Assembly: GCA_963790075.1 (NCBI GenBank)
Contig: CAWBNG010000003.1
Coordinates: forward strand, 124,001-188,000
Length of the DNA: 64,000 nt
Reading direction: 5' to 3'
DNA from: CAYOUV01 sp963790075
GTDB lineage: Bacteria; Chloroflexota; Anaerolineae; Anaerolineales; Villigracilaceae
The position numbers were made by a program, and so were the translations under genes. Under the pieces are notes generated by a model that saw only the letters and a program-made list of their open reading frames with translations, did no database searches and was not told the DNA's origin. Below, piece after piece: positions 49,893 to 61,633 of the stretch (position 1 is the stretch's first letter; every line of letters starts with the position of its first letter).

Positions 49893-52800
49893 ATGACAAA
49901 GATAAATGAAATTTTAACCCTGGATCTTCATGAAGATATAAAGAATGTTATTGATCTTGAAGATCGCTCAGAACAGGAAATTCAGCAAGAAATTGAATCA
50001 TACATTGTAACTGAGGGGATTGGGCAACATCTTTATAACTTCACCAATCAATTTACTTCCAATATAAAAGAAACAGGGGTATGGATTTCGGGGTTTTATG
50101 GATCTGGTAAATCATATTTCGGGAAGATGCTTGGATATATCATCGCAAATCCAACGATCAATGGTACTCCTGCCAGAGATCGTTTTATCCCTCGTCTTAA
50201 AGGTGTATCAGATGAGGGCCTGATTGAGAATTCCATCGAAATTTAGAGTCGATAAAGAGTCTTGTAATATTCCTGGATGTAGCAAAACAAAATACAGACA
50301 GAGGTTTAGCATTCACACTATTTACGAATTTGCTAAAAACTCTTGGTTTTAGAGATGATATTTATGGATACATGGAATTTGACCTTTTACTTGATGGAAA
50401 ATTTGAGGAATTTTAAAACCAAAGTGAAAGAACTTAGAAGGTAAAGATTGGAACGAGTTAAAAACGAGCAACAGATTGGTTGCAAAAGTAATGCGAAGCA
50501 CTTATTCATCAATGGGTTACAGCGAAGCGGATTACGAAGAAACCTACAAAACTACAGCTTCGCAATTGACAATTTTTCTGCAAGCAAGTTTAAGACCGAA
50601 CTTGAGAAATATATGAAATTCAGGCCCGATGAGACACTTGTATTTATATTTGATGAAGCCAGTGAGGCGATTAGCCAGGAAAAATTCACTTCTTGATTTG
50701 GAAGGGATAAGTGAAGCGCTATCCGGTATCAGCAACAAGGTTTGGACGATTGCTATTGCACAGGAAAAACTGGATGATGTTATCAATAATGCCAACGTAA
50801 GTCGAATCAACTTAACAAAAGTGACGGACCGATTCAAAACGAAAATTCATCTCGAAGCAACAGAGGTGGATGTAATTATTCGCAGTCGATTGTTACAAAA
50901 AGAAGAAAAATATCAAACCCAATTGGTGAAATTACTATCAAGAAGAATGAAGGGCTTGATAACAGATGCAACAAACCTAAATCATCTTTTCCAACTAAAA
51001 CAACATCGCTGAAGAATTTGCAACTTACTATCCATTTCATAAATATCAATTTGATATTCTACAAAAGTTTTTGTTCAGCTCCAATGCTTTAGTGGCAACA
51101 CAAATTGCTGCTCGTGGGATGATTATAACCACCTTTGATGTCCTTCGAAAGCAAATGAGAGATCAGGAGTTATTTGACTTTACACCTGGGTATGCCATTT
51201 GCACAGAAGCCCAACCAGCTCCACCAGTTGGCCTTGTAAACAAATATGATACTGCCCGTAAAATTCTCAAGGAAAAGAACCTTGGATTGGATGGAGAAAA
51301 ATTACTAAAAACAATCCACTTGCTTTCTGATTCTGAAGTTGTCTCTCCTACAGTTGAGAATATTACAAAGAGCTATATCACTGATATTAGCAATTACTAT
51401 GAAATAAAGCCAAAAATTGAAGAAGCTCTTCAATTCTTAGTTGAAGCTGAAAGTACTTCTTGATCTCAAAAATAATTATAAAATTACATCTGATCTTGAA
51501 GGAAACTTCTAGAAGAGATGAATGATTTTAATGTTGAGCTATTCTCCAAGAAACGCTTTCTGATCAAATACCTTAGAGACAACAAATCTTTGGCCCTGTC
51601 GAAACATTGAGTGAAGGTACAGATTCGTTTAAATTCAGTGTTTTATCCGATCAGGATGATGAGTTGTCTAGCGGGGGCAGCAAACAACTGAAATTGACTG
51701 TATACAGTTTATTCAATATCAGTGAAAACCGGCAGGATTTTATTGAACAGGTCAAATTGGAACCCAATATAACAAAGATCTGATAACCCTGGTTCCCAAT
51801 AATAGCGAGTTTTCTCAAATAGATAAGCTGATCGGTGAAATTATCCGTTACATCATATATGGAGGAAAAATATTCGAATGAAAGCGACCCAAATAAACGT
51901 CAGATTATTCGGGATTTCGCCATAATTCGTGAAGACAAGGAAAAAGAGCTTCGCACAAAATTGAAAAGTGCCTACAAAAATGCTTCTGTTATTTATATGT
52001 TTGATGAGCACCTTCTGAACAGTGATACATTCAAGGGAACTATTAGCGATATTCAGCGCAAGCTCGTTAAGAAATATTTACACAAAACGGCTGACTACCC
52101 AACTTTCCGAAGGTCTGGTTCCCAAAATATTTAGCAGCCGGAAAGAGAAATCTTAGCAGGCTGTTTTCCGGTGATGATTTTAGTTCTTTGATGCCAATGG
52201 CAATTTCACCGGTGATCATTTGAAGGTAGTTGAAGAAATAAATTCAAAGATAGAATCTGAGTATGTTGATGGAGATCGCTGGAAGCAGATCTTTCCGGGC
52301 TCCCCTGGGGATATTCATTCGGAACTATCGTCACAACACTGGCTGCTCTATTTCGGGCTGGTCGCCTTTCGGTCAAATACAATGGTGAAACATGGTTTTC
52401 CCATGAACAGAAACTTGTTCAGGAAGCTTTTACAAATGCACCAAATTTAAATCAGCTTCATTCAAATCCATTACAGCGACACTCTACAGCAGCACAAAAA
52501 AATCAGGCAGTGCAGTTGTTATTAGATCTTGAAATTCGAAGACCATACTGGAATTAAAGTTGACTGGAACACAAATGATTTTGATCTGGCTGATGCGATT
52601 CAGATTATTAGCAGATCATTTCCTCGGTGCATTGACAACTCTTGATAGTACAGTTGAAAACTTTGATTCTCTATTCCCTAATGTGGCTTCTCAGAGGAAT
52701 ACGCTTCAGGAATATACTGGTAAGGTCACCGAAAGTAATTACATTGAAAAAGTAGAATTCCTTCTTGATACCGGTGATAAGTTCAAGGCTGCCATCCAGA

Positions 52801-53496
52801 CCATTCTCAAGGCACAAAAATTCATCAAAAAGAATTTCTCTACCGTCAGGGAATACAAGCGATTTATTGAAGCTGTAACCGCTGAATTAAAAAAAGCAGA
52901 TCGCTCTGATACCGGGATTTAGGATGCCCACGAAGAATTTATCAGACTATATAAGCAGGATATCGTCAATAATTATTCGCAGCTCCAGCAACAGGCGCAA
53001 ATGGTAAAAGACACTATTTTAAGTTGCTCAAAAATGCGGCAGCAGGAATGACACATGAGTACAAAAAGCTGGAAGGAAAAGTGGATGCTGCCCTACGAGA
53101 CCTAAAGAAAAACTATCCGGTTGAGCTGAACGAACATAATCAAAGCAAACTTAACGATCTCAAACACTATTGTTCCAGACAGGATCATCCCAGAACCACA
53201 CCTAGAATTCTCCATAACCTGACAAAGACAGCGGTTATTCCCTTTCCGATATGCTTAATTACACTGCGTTGGTTCCTGCTAAAGAAAACGATTTATTGGT
53301 GATCCAAAGCAGTTTATTGCAGAGGTTCCTAAAGAAGGCGAACGCATCAAAACACCCAAGAAAAATTCGGTTGCGAATACCCGGGAAGGTAATGAAGGTT
53401 CAGGAGTATAAATCCTTGCTAACGGATCAACTATCCGCACTAGCAGGGGCACAGTCTGACGAAGAGATCGAGATCGATATCGACATCCAGGATTAG
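49893..53496 (+). pseudogene. brxC: BrxC P-loop ATPase, multiply frameshifted
   Basis: Large BREX ATPase gene, about 3.6 kb, the normal length for BrxC (about 1200 residues). It opens MTKINEILTLDLHED and has Walker A GFYGSGKSYFGKM near 50090-50125 and Walker B LVFIFDEASEAIS near 50640-50675. It ends EEIEIDIDIQD at 53496. At least ten frame changes occur; many are one-base differences in A or T runs (GAAATTT near 50241, TTTTAAAA near 50415), others are not (near 50440). As written it cannot make BrxC. Either real decay or poor consensus in this stretch. Confidence 0.8.
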
Positions 53497-53504
53497 GAAC
53501 CTCA

Positions 53505-56500
53505 ATGAAACTGCCAGAACATGTAGATTGTCTCCGCAATATGATCACCGCTGCTTTTGATAAGCAGTTCGCCCGCCTGGGTATCGGCCCAACCAATAAG
53601 CTAGACCTTGACCAGATCCCGCAAGACTTACACGCCAGGCGACAACGCTTTGAAGAGATGTTTCAAAGCCATCTGGGTGAAACCGGATCTTACGAAAGTG
53701 CCCGTGAAAAACTGATTGATGAACTGACCTTCACACTCTTCAACCGGATCGCGGCTGTCAAAGTCATGGAAGCTGCTAGCCTGTTTCCTCCAATTATCAC
53801 TAAACAACCTGAACACGGAGACCGTTCCTTCGGTCATAAGGCCTGGTTGGAAATCCGGCCAGATATGCGTAGTGAAGAACTTGAGGGTATCCGGGAATAC
53901 ATCCTGCATGCCTTCAACGAACTTGGGGAAACTCTGCCTCTTTACAGCCGAAACTATCCTTATGCCCTGCTGCCTGACCCGATCAATTTGAACGAAATAA
54001 TTGATGCCTTCAACGCAGTTGAAAAAGACTCCCAGGTGGGTGAAGACATTTGGCAGAGTGATGATGTGCTTGGCTGGCTATATGAGGGCTACAACAATGC
54101 CAAAAAAGCCGCATTCAAGGATAGTGGTGAAAAAACTGAATACGACAAGGTCTCCTTACAGTCGCAGGTTTATACGCCACGCTGGGTCGTGCAGTTTTTA
54201 GTAGATAACTCGCTAGGCAAACTGTATTTAGAGATGTATTCCGATTCGGAGATCAAAAACCGATACAAGATCGCCAATGCTCCCGAGACTCAGGAGCGTG
54301 AACGCAAGCCGCTACATGAAATCAAGCTGATCGACCCTGCCTGTGGTTCGGGAAACTTCTTGCTGTATGCTTTTGATCTGTTTTATGAGTTGTATCTGGA
54401 TCAGATTGAAAATTATGGAGCTGACTACGACGAGGAGAATATTCCCCAACTAATCATCGAACACAATCTGCATGGCATCGACCTGGATGATCGGGCCGTG
54501 CAATTGGCCCAATTAGGGCTTTATATCAAAGCCCGTAAAAAACGGCGTAATATTGGCAACATCCAATTAAATGTGGTTTCATCTGATTTCTTTCTCCCCA
54601 AGTATGAAGATGTTCAGCATATATTTGAAGAGGGCACAACCTTAGATAAGAACCAGAAGGCTCTGATTGCCGAGGTCTGGAGTGATTTGCAATATGCTTA
54701 TAAATTTGGCTCGTTAATACGCCTGGATGAAAAAATAAAATCTAGGTTGAGGGGGCTGGTATCGAGAAGAGAAAAATTTCAAACCCAGCCACAAATGTTT
54801 TCAGACGAAGAACTCGGGATCAAACCTGAACCTATTCAAAGAGAATTGTTTTTAGAGAGCGATATAGTGCAGGAACGGGAATTCACTGAGAACTTCTTTA
54901 GCAAACTCAAAATTGCTGTTGAGCAGTATGCACAAAGACAGGGTAATTCCTTCCTTACGAATAAGACGAGAGATGCTGTTGCATTTCTAGAATTACTCAA
55001 CACACAATACGAGGTCGCGACCGCCAACCCTCCCTACACTGACAGCGCAAATTATGGTTCAGAACTTAAAATCTTCATTGAAGATAACTATAAAAAACCT
55101 TTTCAATTTCATACAAACCTATATGCTGCCTTTATAAAACGTTGCTATGAGTTAACCAATGATCACGGAAAAATAGCTATGATTCACCCTCGAACATTCA
55201 TGTTTATTAAAACATTCGAAGGTGTACGCAAATTTATTCTCGATAAAACTTTTATCAATGTATTTGTAGATTATAGTTTAAGTAATCTTTTTGGCACCAT
55301 TATGGTAGATCCAGCTTTTTATGTGTTAGAAAAACTCACATTAGATGACCACAACGCTTGGTTTGTTTCTCTTGATCAATATACCCGAACCCCAAATGAA
55401 AAGTTCAAAAAAGAGTTTTGCTTGCAGGCTTTAGATGATTATATTATGGGCGTTTCAAACAAACACAATTATCTAATTCCACAAGATAAATTAAAAGCCA
55501 TAAAATCTTGGCCTTTTATCTATTGGATTTCTGATGATTTTAGAGAAAAGTTTGGATTGGATAGTATTGAAACAGTATGCCCTCCAAAGTCAGGCATGGC
55601 AACAGCGAATAACAATAGATTTTTGAGGTTTTGGTGGGAGCTGGATGAGACAACATTATCTAAACGTATTGAGGATGGAAAACATTGGGTCAGATATTCT
55701 AAAGGCGGCCCATTTAAAAAATGGTATGGAAATCTATGGTTGAGAATAAATTGGAAGGATGAGGCAAGAGAATTAAGAAACACTGGAAGAGCAGTTTTTC
55801 GAAATGAAGAATTCTATTTCAAAGAGGGGATTACATATTCAGCATCAGGATCTAAAGGTGTCTCATTTAGATATCTTCCATCAAATTGTGTTTACGATGT
55901 AGGTGGAGCGAGTTTATTTCCTCTTTATGATGAATACAAATTATTTTCTATTGCACTGCTTAACTCAAAATTAGCATTCTACATCATTGATTGTCTAAAT
56001 CCCACAGTCAACACTCAAGTAGGTGACATAGAAAGAATTCCTTTTGTTGGGCCGAAAAAATCCCTTCTAGCGACTTTGGATTTGTTAGCCAAAACGAATA
56101 TCGAAATCATGAGAAAGATCTCAAATTACTCCATTATTGAAGACGAGTATTCAATATCCCCATTTTTTATTTCATCAGTTTTTTCTCTGCAACAAAGGGT
56201 AAAGAATTATTTGGATTTTGAAAACTTCTTAAATACTCAGGTTTTAATAAATGAGGCTATTCTCAACGAAAAAATATTTGAACTTTATGATCTTACAACA
56301 CAAGATAAGGTAATGGTTATAGCTAAAGAAGGTGTTAGCATTGGCAGCTTGCCAGTTAGCGAAGAAGCACGGGAAGCATTTTTGGCTCAAGGTAAAGAAA
56401 CAAACGAATTTCCGTTAATTAATATTCATAACTTTATCACCTCACTTTCAACCAAAGAATTTTCCTCAGATGAACGTGAAAACATCCAGAGAGAATTTTC

Positions 56501-57263
56501 ATCGTTGTATCAAAGTAATAATGAATTGGAAGAATTCTGCATACGCAATCAGGTAAATCCTATTAATATTTGGTATTGGTTTAAGAAAAGCAATATCATT
56601 CCAAACCAACGTATGCATACGATTGCACTGGAATTCTTAATGGATATAATTCGTGAAATTTTAATTAAAGACGAAGATGGGATTATTCCTTTGGTACCGA
56701 ATACAGGAGAAAAGATCTTACTAGAGAGAATTGAGGAGAAATTTCAAGAAAAAGGTTTCTCGATGGCACAATTCTCACAATTTAATTCCCTACTTGGACG
56801 TAATTTAGGCGAGTATTTGAACAAACATTTATTTGCAGAGCTTTCTGATCATCTCAACTTGTTTATGTATCTACCCAAAACTCCCTTTATCTGGCATCTT
56901 TCCAGCGGGTCAGAACAGGGTTTTGACTGCTACTTAATCATCTATAAATGGAGCCGCGATAAATTGATGCGTATCCGATCAGTTTATATTGAACGCCGAG
57001 AGCGAGCTTTGATAAACCGCCAAACTGATCTTTCAGGGAACGACACCGCAGATGCACAGAACGAAAAAGATAAAATCCGCAAACAATTGAACGAGATTGA
57101 GGCCTTCAAGCAAAAAATTGATGAGCTGCTAGCTGAAGGCTATGATCCAATTCTGGATGATGGCGTGGGAAAGAACATTGCTCCGTTTCAGAAAAAGAAG
57201 ATGATCCCCTATGATGTACTCAACGCCGGGCAGCTCAAGAAATACTTGAACGCCGAATGGTAG
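53505..57263 (+). CDS. pglX: BREX adenine-specific DNA methyltransferase PglX
   Basis: 1252-aa intact PglX, which marks host DNA at N6-adenine of a non-palindromic site so that BREX acts only on incoming DNA. SAM-binding motif I is DPACGSGNFLLYAFD near residue 275. Catalytic motif IV is NPPY near residue 507 (about 55,025), preceded by TQYEVATA. A large C-terminal target-recognition region follows. It starts 8 nt after the brxC end, within one operon. It is the only long BREX gene here without an indel, which is notable because pglX often varies by phase variation and is here complete. Confidence 0.95.
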   Translation: MKLPEHVDCLRNMITAAFDKQFARLGIGPTNKLDLDQIPQDLHARRQRFEEMFQSHLGETGSYESAREKLIDELTFTLFNRIAAVKVMEAASLFPPIITKQPEHGDRSFGHKAWLEIRPDMRSEELEGIREYILHAFNELGETLPLYSRNYPYALLPDPINLNEIIDAFNAVEKDSQVGEDIWQSDDVLGWLYEGYNNAKKAAFKDSGEKTEYDKVSLQSQVYTPRWVVQFLVDNSLGKLYLEMYSDSEIKNRYKIANAPETQERERKPLHEIKLIDPACGSGNFLLYAFDLFYELYLDQIENYGADYDEENIPQLIIEHNLHGIDLDDRAVQLAQLGLYIKARKKRRNIGNIQLNVVSSDFFLPKYEDVQHIFEEGTTLDKNQKALIAEVWSDLQYAYKFGSLIRLDEKIKSRLRGLVSRREKFQTQPQMFSDEELGIKPEPIQRELFLESDIVQEREFTENFFSKLKIAVEQYAQRQGNSFLTNKTRDAVAFLELLNTQYEVATANPPYTDSANYGSELKIFIEDNYKKPFQFHTNLYAAFIKRCYELTNDHGKIAMIHPRTFMFIKTFEGVRKFILDKTFINVFVDYSLSNLFGTIMVDPAFYVLEKLTLDDHNAWFVSLDQYTRTPNEKFKKEFCLQALDDYIMGVSNKHNYLIPQDKLKAIKSWPFIYWISDDFREKFGLDSIETVCPPKSGMATANNNRFLRFWWELDETTLSKRIEDGKHWVRYSKGGPFKKWYGNLWLRINWKDEARELRNTGRAVFRNEEFYFKEGITYSASGSKGVSFRYLPSNCVYDVGGASLFPLYDEYKLFSIALLNSKLAFYIIDCLNPTVNTQVGDIERIPFVGPKKSLLATLDLLAKTNIEIMRKISNYSIIEDEYSISPFFISSVFSLQQRVKNYLDFENFLNTQVLINEAILNEKIFELYDLTTQDKVMVIAKEGVSIGSLPVSEEAREAFLAQGKETNEFPLINIHNFITSLSTKEFSSDERENIQREFSSLYQSNNELEEFCIRNQVNPINIWYWFKKSNIIPNQRMHTIALEFLMDIIREILIKDEDGIIPLVPNTGEKILLERIEEKFQEKGFSMAQFSQFNSLLGRNLGEYLNKHLFAELSDHLNLFMYLPKTPFIWHLSSGSEQGFDCYLIIYKWSRDKLMRIRSVYIERRERALINRQTDLSGNDTADAQNEKDKIRKQLNEIEAFKQKIDELLAEGYDPILDDGVGKNIAPFQKKKMIPYDVLNAGQLKKYLNAEW

Positions 57264-57275
57264 AAGGAACAAACG

Positions 57276-58841
57276 ATGATTGATGCCTGGCTAAAAAGCG
57301 ATCTTGGGAAGATCTTTGAGAAACATCCGGTTGCAGTTTTGATTGATGAATCCGGTGATGCTGAATTTCTGCTGAACACAATTGATAATCAATGCACTAT
57401 TCATACTGCCAATTCGGAAATTGAGGAACTTCATGTAAAGTACCTCATAGAAAGTGAACAGCCATCATCAAACAAATACCTGATCTACACTCGCACCCCA
57501 AGGGACGAACTAAAGTATATTCGTGAATATTGTGAAACCAATGGTTGCCTGGAGATCCGCTATCTTCAAAATTACATTAAGGAAAAGGTTCATCAAACTC
57601 TAAACCTGAACATCAATTTACCAAAAGATGAACTTATTGCTGCTGCTAAAGTTAGCATTGGGAAAGATCGCACCTACTGGATGGATTTGTGCCATAAAGG
57701 GGCAACGGAAATATTTGACCTAAAAAAAGAACTGCTCCCATTCATTCATGATCCAGAAAAATATGAAGCCGAGAAATACGATCGGCAGTTGAGGGAGATT
57801 TTTTACCGCAAAGTAAATGAGCTTTTAGGTCAGGAATTTATCTCTAAACCAGCCAAAACACTTGCAAGTGAGGTCGTGAAAGCCATGCTGGATGGGCTTG
57901 CTCATGGGGAATGTGATCAAACACTTGAGTCGGTATACAACAGTTGGCTGGATTCGATCAATTATAAGAATTCATTTGCGAGATACCTTGGCAGCTATAG
58001 CCTCCCGTCAGATATTGATATTTGGGCAGTATGCCCCACGCATCCATTCCGGCAGGTGGATGAACAATGGTTGAAGATCATTGGCGAAAATATCGGCAAC
58101 AAAGAAACCCTACCCAACTACCTTGCCAGAATCTCCCGCCGCATCCAGAGCAAACAAGCCCAGGCATTGGGAATTATGTTCTGGGCTGATGTGAAAGTGC
58201 TTTTGGAATTTGATCCTAAGGATATAAGCTATCTCAGCTCATTTAAAGAGTGCGTTGATTTTTACTCTAAGTATTTCTTCAAAATCGACACATCAATCCG
58301 GAATCTTTATACCGAGTTTCTGAATAAGAGAGAACGTCTCGAGCCGTTCCAAGAATATTACAAGGAAACGGTTTCCATATTCTTGGACAAATGGTTCAAG
58401 TTCTTTGATGGTTATCAGGAGCAACAGACCGGACTTTTACGGCGAATCATCGATGAAAACCCTATAAAAACAGTTGTAATTGTTGGCGATGGGGTTGGTT
58501 ATGAGTTGGCCTGCCAAATTGCTTTACAGGTTAACAAGACATTCACGTTGACCAAAGATGTGCTCCTCGCGGATATTCCATCGGAAACCGAAAACAACAT
58601 GAGCAGGATCTACATGTCTAATGGCGTTACAGAAAAGATACAAAAAAACCGAGAGAAATATCTGCTAGAGCAAAACCGGAATGTTCCCATCGATTTTATA
58701 AATCTTGAAGAAGTTACAGAGGACGCCAGGCCTTCCCGGATCCTGATCTGTACGTATCGCGATATTGATGAATTAGGGGAAAAGCTTCAGCAAAAAGCCT
58801 TGAAGTACATTTCAGATACCACTATCAGACTATTTTGCTGA
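57276..58841 (+). CDS. pglZ: PglZ phosphatase-domain protein, N-terminal part (frameshifted)
   Basis: 521 codons of BREX PglZ, an alkaline-phosphatase-superfamily protein with reported nuclease/phosphodiesterase activity. The N-terminus reads WLKSDLGKIFEKHPVAVLIDESG. The phosphatase core starts near residue 400 with VVIVGDGVGYELA, containing the metal-binding Asp. The frame stops at 58841 just after ICTYRDIDELGEKL; the remainder continues after a one-base shift near 58808. It begins 12 nt after pglX. Confidence 0.88.
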   Translation: MIDAWLKSDLGKIFEKHPVAVLIDESGDAEFLLNTIDNQCTIHTANSEIEELHVKYLIESEQPSSNKYLIYTRTPRDELKYIREYCETNGCLEIRYLQNYIKEKVHQTLNLNINLPKDELIAAAKVSIGKDRTYWMDLCHKGATEIFDLKKELLPFIHDPEKYEAEKYDRQLREIFYRKVNELLGQEFISKPAKTLASEVVKAMLDGLAHGECDQTLESVYNSWLDSINYKNSFARYLGSYSLPSDIDIWAVCPTHPFRQVDEQWLKIIGENIGNKETLPNYLARISRRIQSKQAQALGIMFWADVKVLLEFDPKDISYLSSFKECVDFYSKYFFKIDTSIRNLYTEFLNKRERLEPFQEYYKETVSIFLDKWFKFFDGYQEQQTGLLRRIIDENPIKTVVIVGDGVGYELACQIALQVNKTFTLTKDVLLADIPSETENNMSRIYMSNGVTEKIQKNREKYLLEQNRNVPIDFINLEEVTEDARPSRILICTYRDIDELGEKLQQKALKYISDTTIRLFC

Positions 58842-59515
58842 AAAGGTATCGCAGCTTCTAAATAGTGGTTATTCCAAAGTTTACCTAATCACAGATCACG
58901 GATTTGTGCTTACTGGGCTTTTAAGTGAGGCGGATAAAATCACAGTTTCCCCGGAAGGAAAAACAGAAAAGGCTGAGCGATATATTTGCTCTGTTGACCG
59001 TCAACAATCCTTGGGCAATAGTTTTGTCGAGGTCAAAAAGTCATATAAAGAATTCAATTACCTTTACTTCTCGAAAACAATCAATCCGTTTAAAACCCCT
59101 GGTGTTTATGGATACTCTCATGGAGGCGTTTCCCCGCAAGAACTCATCACGCCATACTTTTTTTGGGAACGTCCCGAAGGCGTGACACAAACGTTGCAGG
59201 TGACCATCGACAATAAAGCTGATTTGCAAAGTGTCACTGGTGAATTATTCCAATTGAATATAAAGGCAGATAAAGAAGCCGGGGACCTTTTCTCTTTGGA
59301 GCGAAAGGTTTACCTGGTGTTTTTCAGCAATAAAGTCCAGATAAACAAAAGTGACGTTTTCGCGATCAAGAGAGATGAAGAAGTAACCAAGGAATATACG
59401 TTTGACGGAAACACAGAAATTGATAGTTCTTTTGCTAGACGCAAATACAAAAGAACAACTCGATAAGGTTGTCGTCAAACAAAACAAAGATCGCGATCTT
59501 GGCGGATTATTGTAA
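58842..59515 (+). CDS. pglZ: PglZ C-terminal part, two further frame steps
   Basis: Continuation of pglZ in another frame: DYFAEKVSQLLNSGYSKVYL, then ITDHGFVLTG with the metal-binding Asp-His of the phosphatase core, and the C-terminal VSPQELITPYFFWERPE. A second shift near 59440 moves to a frame ending NKDRDLGGLL at 59515, which fits the family tail better than the in-frame stop at 59466. With the preceding part the full protein would be about 745 residues. There is no independent start signal, so this is not a separate gene. Confidence 0.8.
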
Positions 59516-59532
59516 AGCTCAAGGAACTTACA

Positions 59533-61203
59533 ATGGCAGAATTAAACGATTTGGATAAAAAACTTCTAGAACATTTCAGGGGATATGTTGTAAGAAAGGA
59601 CTTGGTGCGCTCTGTCAAGGTTGGAGCAAATGTGCCAGTTTTTGTTCTCGAATACCTTATTGCCAATTCTTGCTCCACTGATGACGAAGAGCAAATCCGC
59701 AAGGGGATGGAAAACGTAAAAAAAGTGCTTTCTGAGCACTACGTGAATCCCGAAGAAAGCTCTTTAATCCATTCCAATATAAGAGAAAAAGGCCGCTACA
59801 AAATTATCGACAAAATATCTGTCAATCTTGATTCCAAGAAGGATATGTATTGGGCAACGCTATTAAACAGCAATATCAAAAACGGAAATATCAGCGATGT
59901 TCTTGTGAAGCAGCATGAAAAAATGTTGCTGGGAGGCATCTGGGCGATTATTGATATTGAGTATGACCCTGATATTAAAATTGGATCGAACATATTTCCA
60001 TTCGTAATAACCGAAATAAAACCGATACAGCTTTCTCACTTTGATAACCAAAAGGTTATCAACAAACGCAAAGAGTTTACAAAAGATGAATGGTTAGATG
60101 TAATTCTTCGAAGTTGCGGATTTGAACCACATGCTGAAGGAATTACTGATCGTGTGAAAATGCTCTTACTTGCACGTCTGTTGCCATTAGTTGAAGCAAA
60201 TTTCAACATGGTTGAACTCGGACCTCGATCCACAGGGAAATCTTTTGTTTACAAAGAATTGACGCCTTATGCAGTATTGATATCAGGAGGTCAAGGAACC
60301 GTTGCAAAATTATTTGTGCATGGAACAACTGGTAAAGTTGGTGCAGTTGGGCAATGGGATGCTATCTGTTTTGATGAAGCAACTGATAAGATTTTCAAAG
60401 ATAGGGATGCTATCCCGCTAATGAAGGACTTCATGGAATCTGGCTCATTCTCTAGGGCTGGTGCCGGGGGTGAAATCACAGGTGTCGCATCAATCATATT
60501 GAACGGAAATATCAACCAGCCGGTTGAAACAGTTTTACAAACATCGCACCTTTTCAGTCCACTATCAGATGAAGTGAACAGCGATACCGCATTTCTGGAT
60601 CGCATCCATTTTTATTTACCAGGATGGGAAGTAATAAAATTTGCCCCCAAGCACTTCACCTCTAATTTTGGATTCAGCACCGATTATTTTTCTGAAGTTC
60701 TTAAATCTTTTAGAAGAGTAAACTACACCGATGCGCTTGAAGAATATTATTCATTGGGTTCGCACCTAAAACAACGTGATACTAAACCAGTTAAGAAGAT
60801 CGTATCAGGGCTGATTAAACTCCTGCATCCGGATGGTGTTTACACTAAAGAAGATATTCGCGAATATTTGGAATTTGCCCTTGAAATGAGAAGACGTGTA
60901 AAAGAACAGTTGAAGCGTATCGGCGGAATGGAGTTTTGGGATACCAATTTCTCATATATCGATAAGGATACACAGGAAGAGTTTTTTGTTGGGTTGCCAG
61001 AAGAAAAAGGATCCCACTTGATCGAAAATACACCGCTTCAGCCAGGTGTATGCTACACAAGCACAAGTGATGGCGAAAATGTGGCGCTGGTTCGAATTGA
61101 AACTGTAGCAGTTCAAGGTTCTGGAAAGTTAAATATCACTGGTGTAAATAATATGGCCGTGAAAGAAAATATCAAGAATACTTACCAGTATATTAAAGGC
61201 TAA
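59533..61203 (+). CDS. brxL: BrxL Lon-like protein, N-terminal and ATPase part
   Basis: 556 codons of BrxL, an AAA+ DNA-binding hexamer with a Lon-like C-terminal domain. It starts at ATG 59533 behind AAGGAAC. The N-terminal HTH-like region is followed by the ATPase: Walker A GPRSTGKSFV near residue 235 and Walker B AICFDEATDKI near 280. Full-length BrxL is about 680 residues. The frame stops at 61203 where ATTAAAGGCTAAC has one G too many: without it the reading continues ANEKSILSDKHSLKNFDI. Confidence 0.9.
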   Translation: MAELNDLDKKLLEHFRGYVVRKDLVRSVKVGANVPVFVLEYLIANSCSTDDEEQIRKGMENVKKVLSEHYVNPEESSLIHSNIREKGRYKIIDKISVNLDSKKDMYWATLLNSNIKNGNISDVLVKQHEKMLLGGIWAIIDIEYDPDIKIGSNIFPFVITEIKPIQLSHFDNQKVINKRKEFTKDEWLDVILRSCGFEPHAEGITDRVKMLLLARLLPLVEANFNMVELGPRSTGKSFVYKELTPYAVLISGGQGTVAKLFVHGTTGKVGAVGQWDAICFDEATDKIFKDRDAIPLMKDFMESGSFSRAGAGGEITGVASIILNGNINQPVETVLQTSHLFSPLSDEVNSDTAFLDRIHFYLPGWEVIKFAPKHFTSNFGFSTDYFSEVLKSFRRVNYTDALEEYYSLGSHLKQRDTKPVKKIVSGLIKLLHPDGVYTKEDIREYLEFALEMRRRVKEQLKRIGGMEFWDTNFSYIDKDTQEEFFVGLPEEKGSHLIENTPLQPGVCYTSTSDGENVALVRIETVAVQGSGKLNITGVNNMAVKENIKNTYQYIKG

Positions 61204-61587
61204 CGAAAAATCCATCCTTAGCGATAAACACTCGTTGAAAAACTTCGACATCACAATCCAGGTAAGCAACCTTCTTGGATCAGCTATATCCATCAGGAAT
61301 AGGCTCTGCCGTTTACGTAGCTATCGTTTCAACTCTTTACAAGAAAAATCTGAAAGCTGGTTTAGCTGTTCTTGGAAATATTTCGGTTGGGGGCGCAATT
61401 GAGACGAGTGACCAACTTTGCTGACAAAGTAACTATGCTTTCCGAGAACGGGGCAAAAGTGGTTATTGTTCCAATGGACAATCTAAATGAACTCACCAAT
61501 ATCCCGCCCTCAGTTTTAGGGGATACGGATGTACCTTTTTACCAAAACAACCAGATGTTAATGCAAAAGGCGATCCTTGCTGATTGA
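61204..61587 (+). CDS. brxL: BrxL Lon-like C-terminal domain, frameshifted
   Basis: Continuation of brxL in three frame pieces: SLKNFDITIQVSNLLG (to about 61285), then SGIGSAVYVAIVSTLYKKNL and GLAVLGNISVGGAIE (Lon-protease-like core), then RVTNFADKVTMLSENGAKVV, ending MQKAILAD at 61587. Shifts lie near 61203, 61287 and 61403. The last piece alone has an open frame from 61372. It completes the canonical BREX type 1 order. Confidence 0.8.
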
Positions 61588-61606
61588 GGATTGCTCTCGA
61601 ATATAA

Positions 61607-61633
61607 CGGATCAAAATCCGATTTTAATTTTTC
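61607..61633. terminator. Terminator between brxL and the partition genes
   Basis: CGGAT/ATCCG 5-bp stem with a CAAA loop, followed by ATTTTAATTTTT, between convergent units. Confidence 0.55.
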
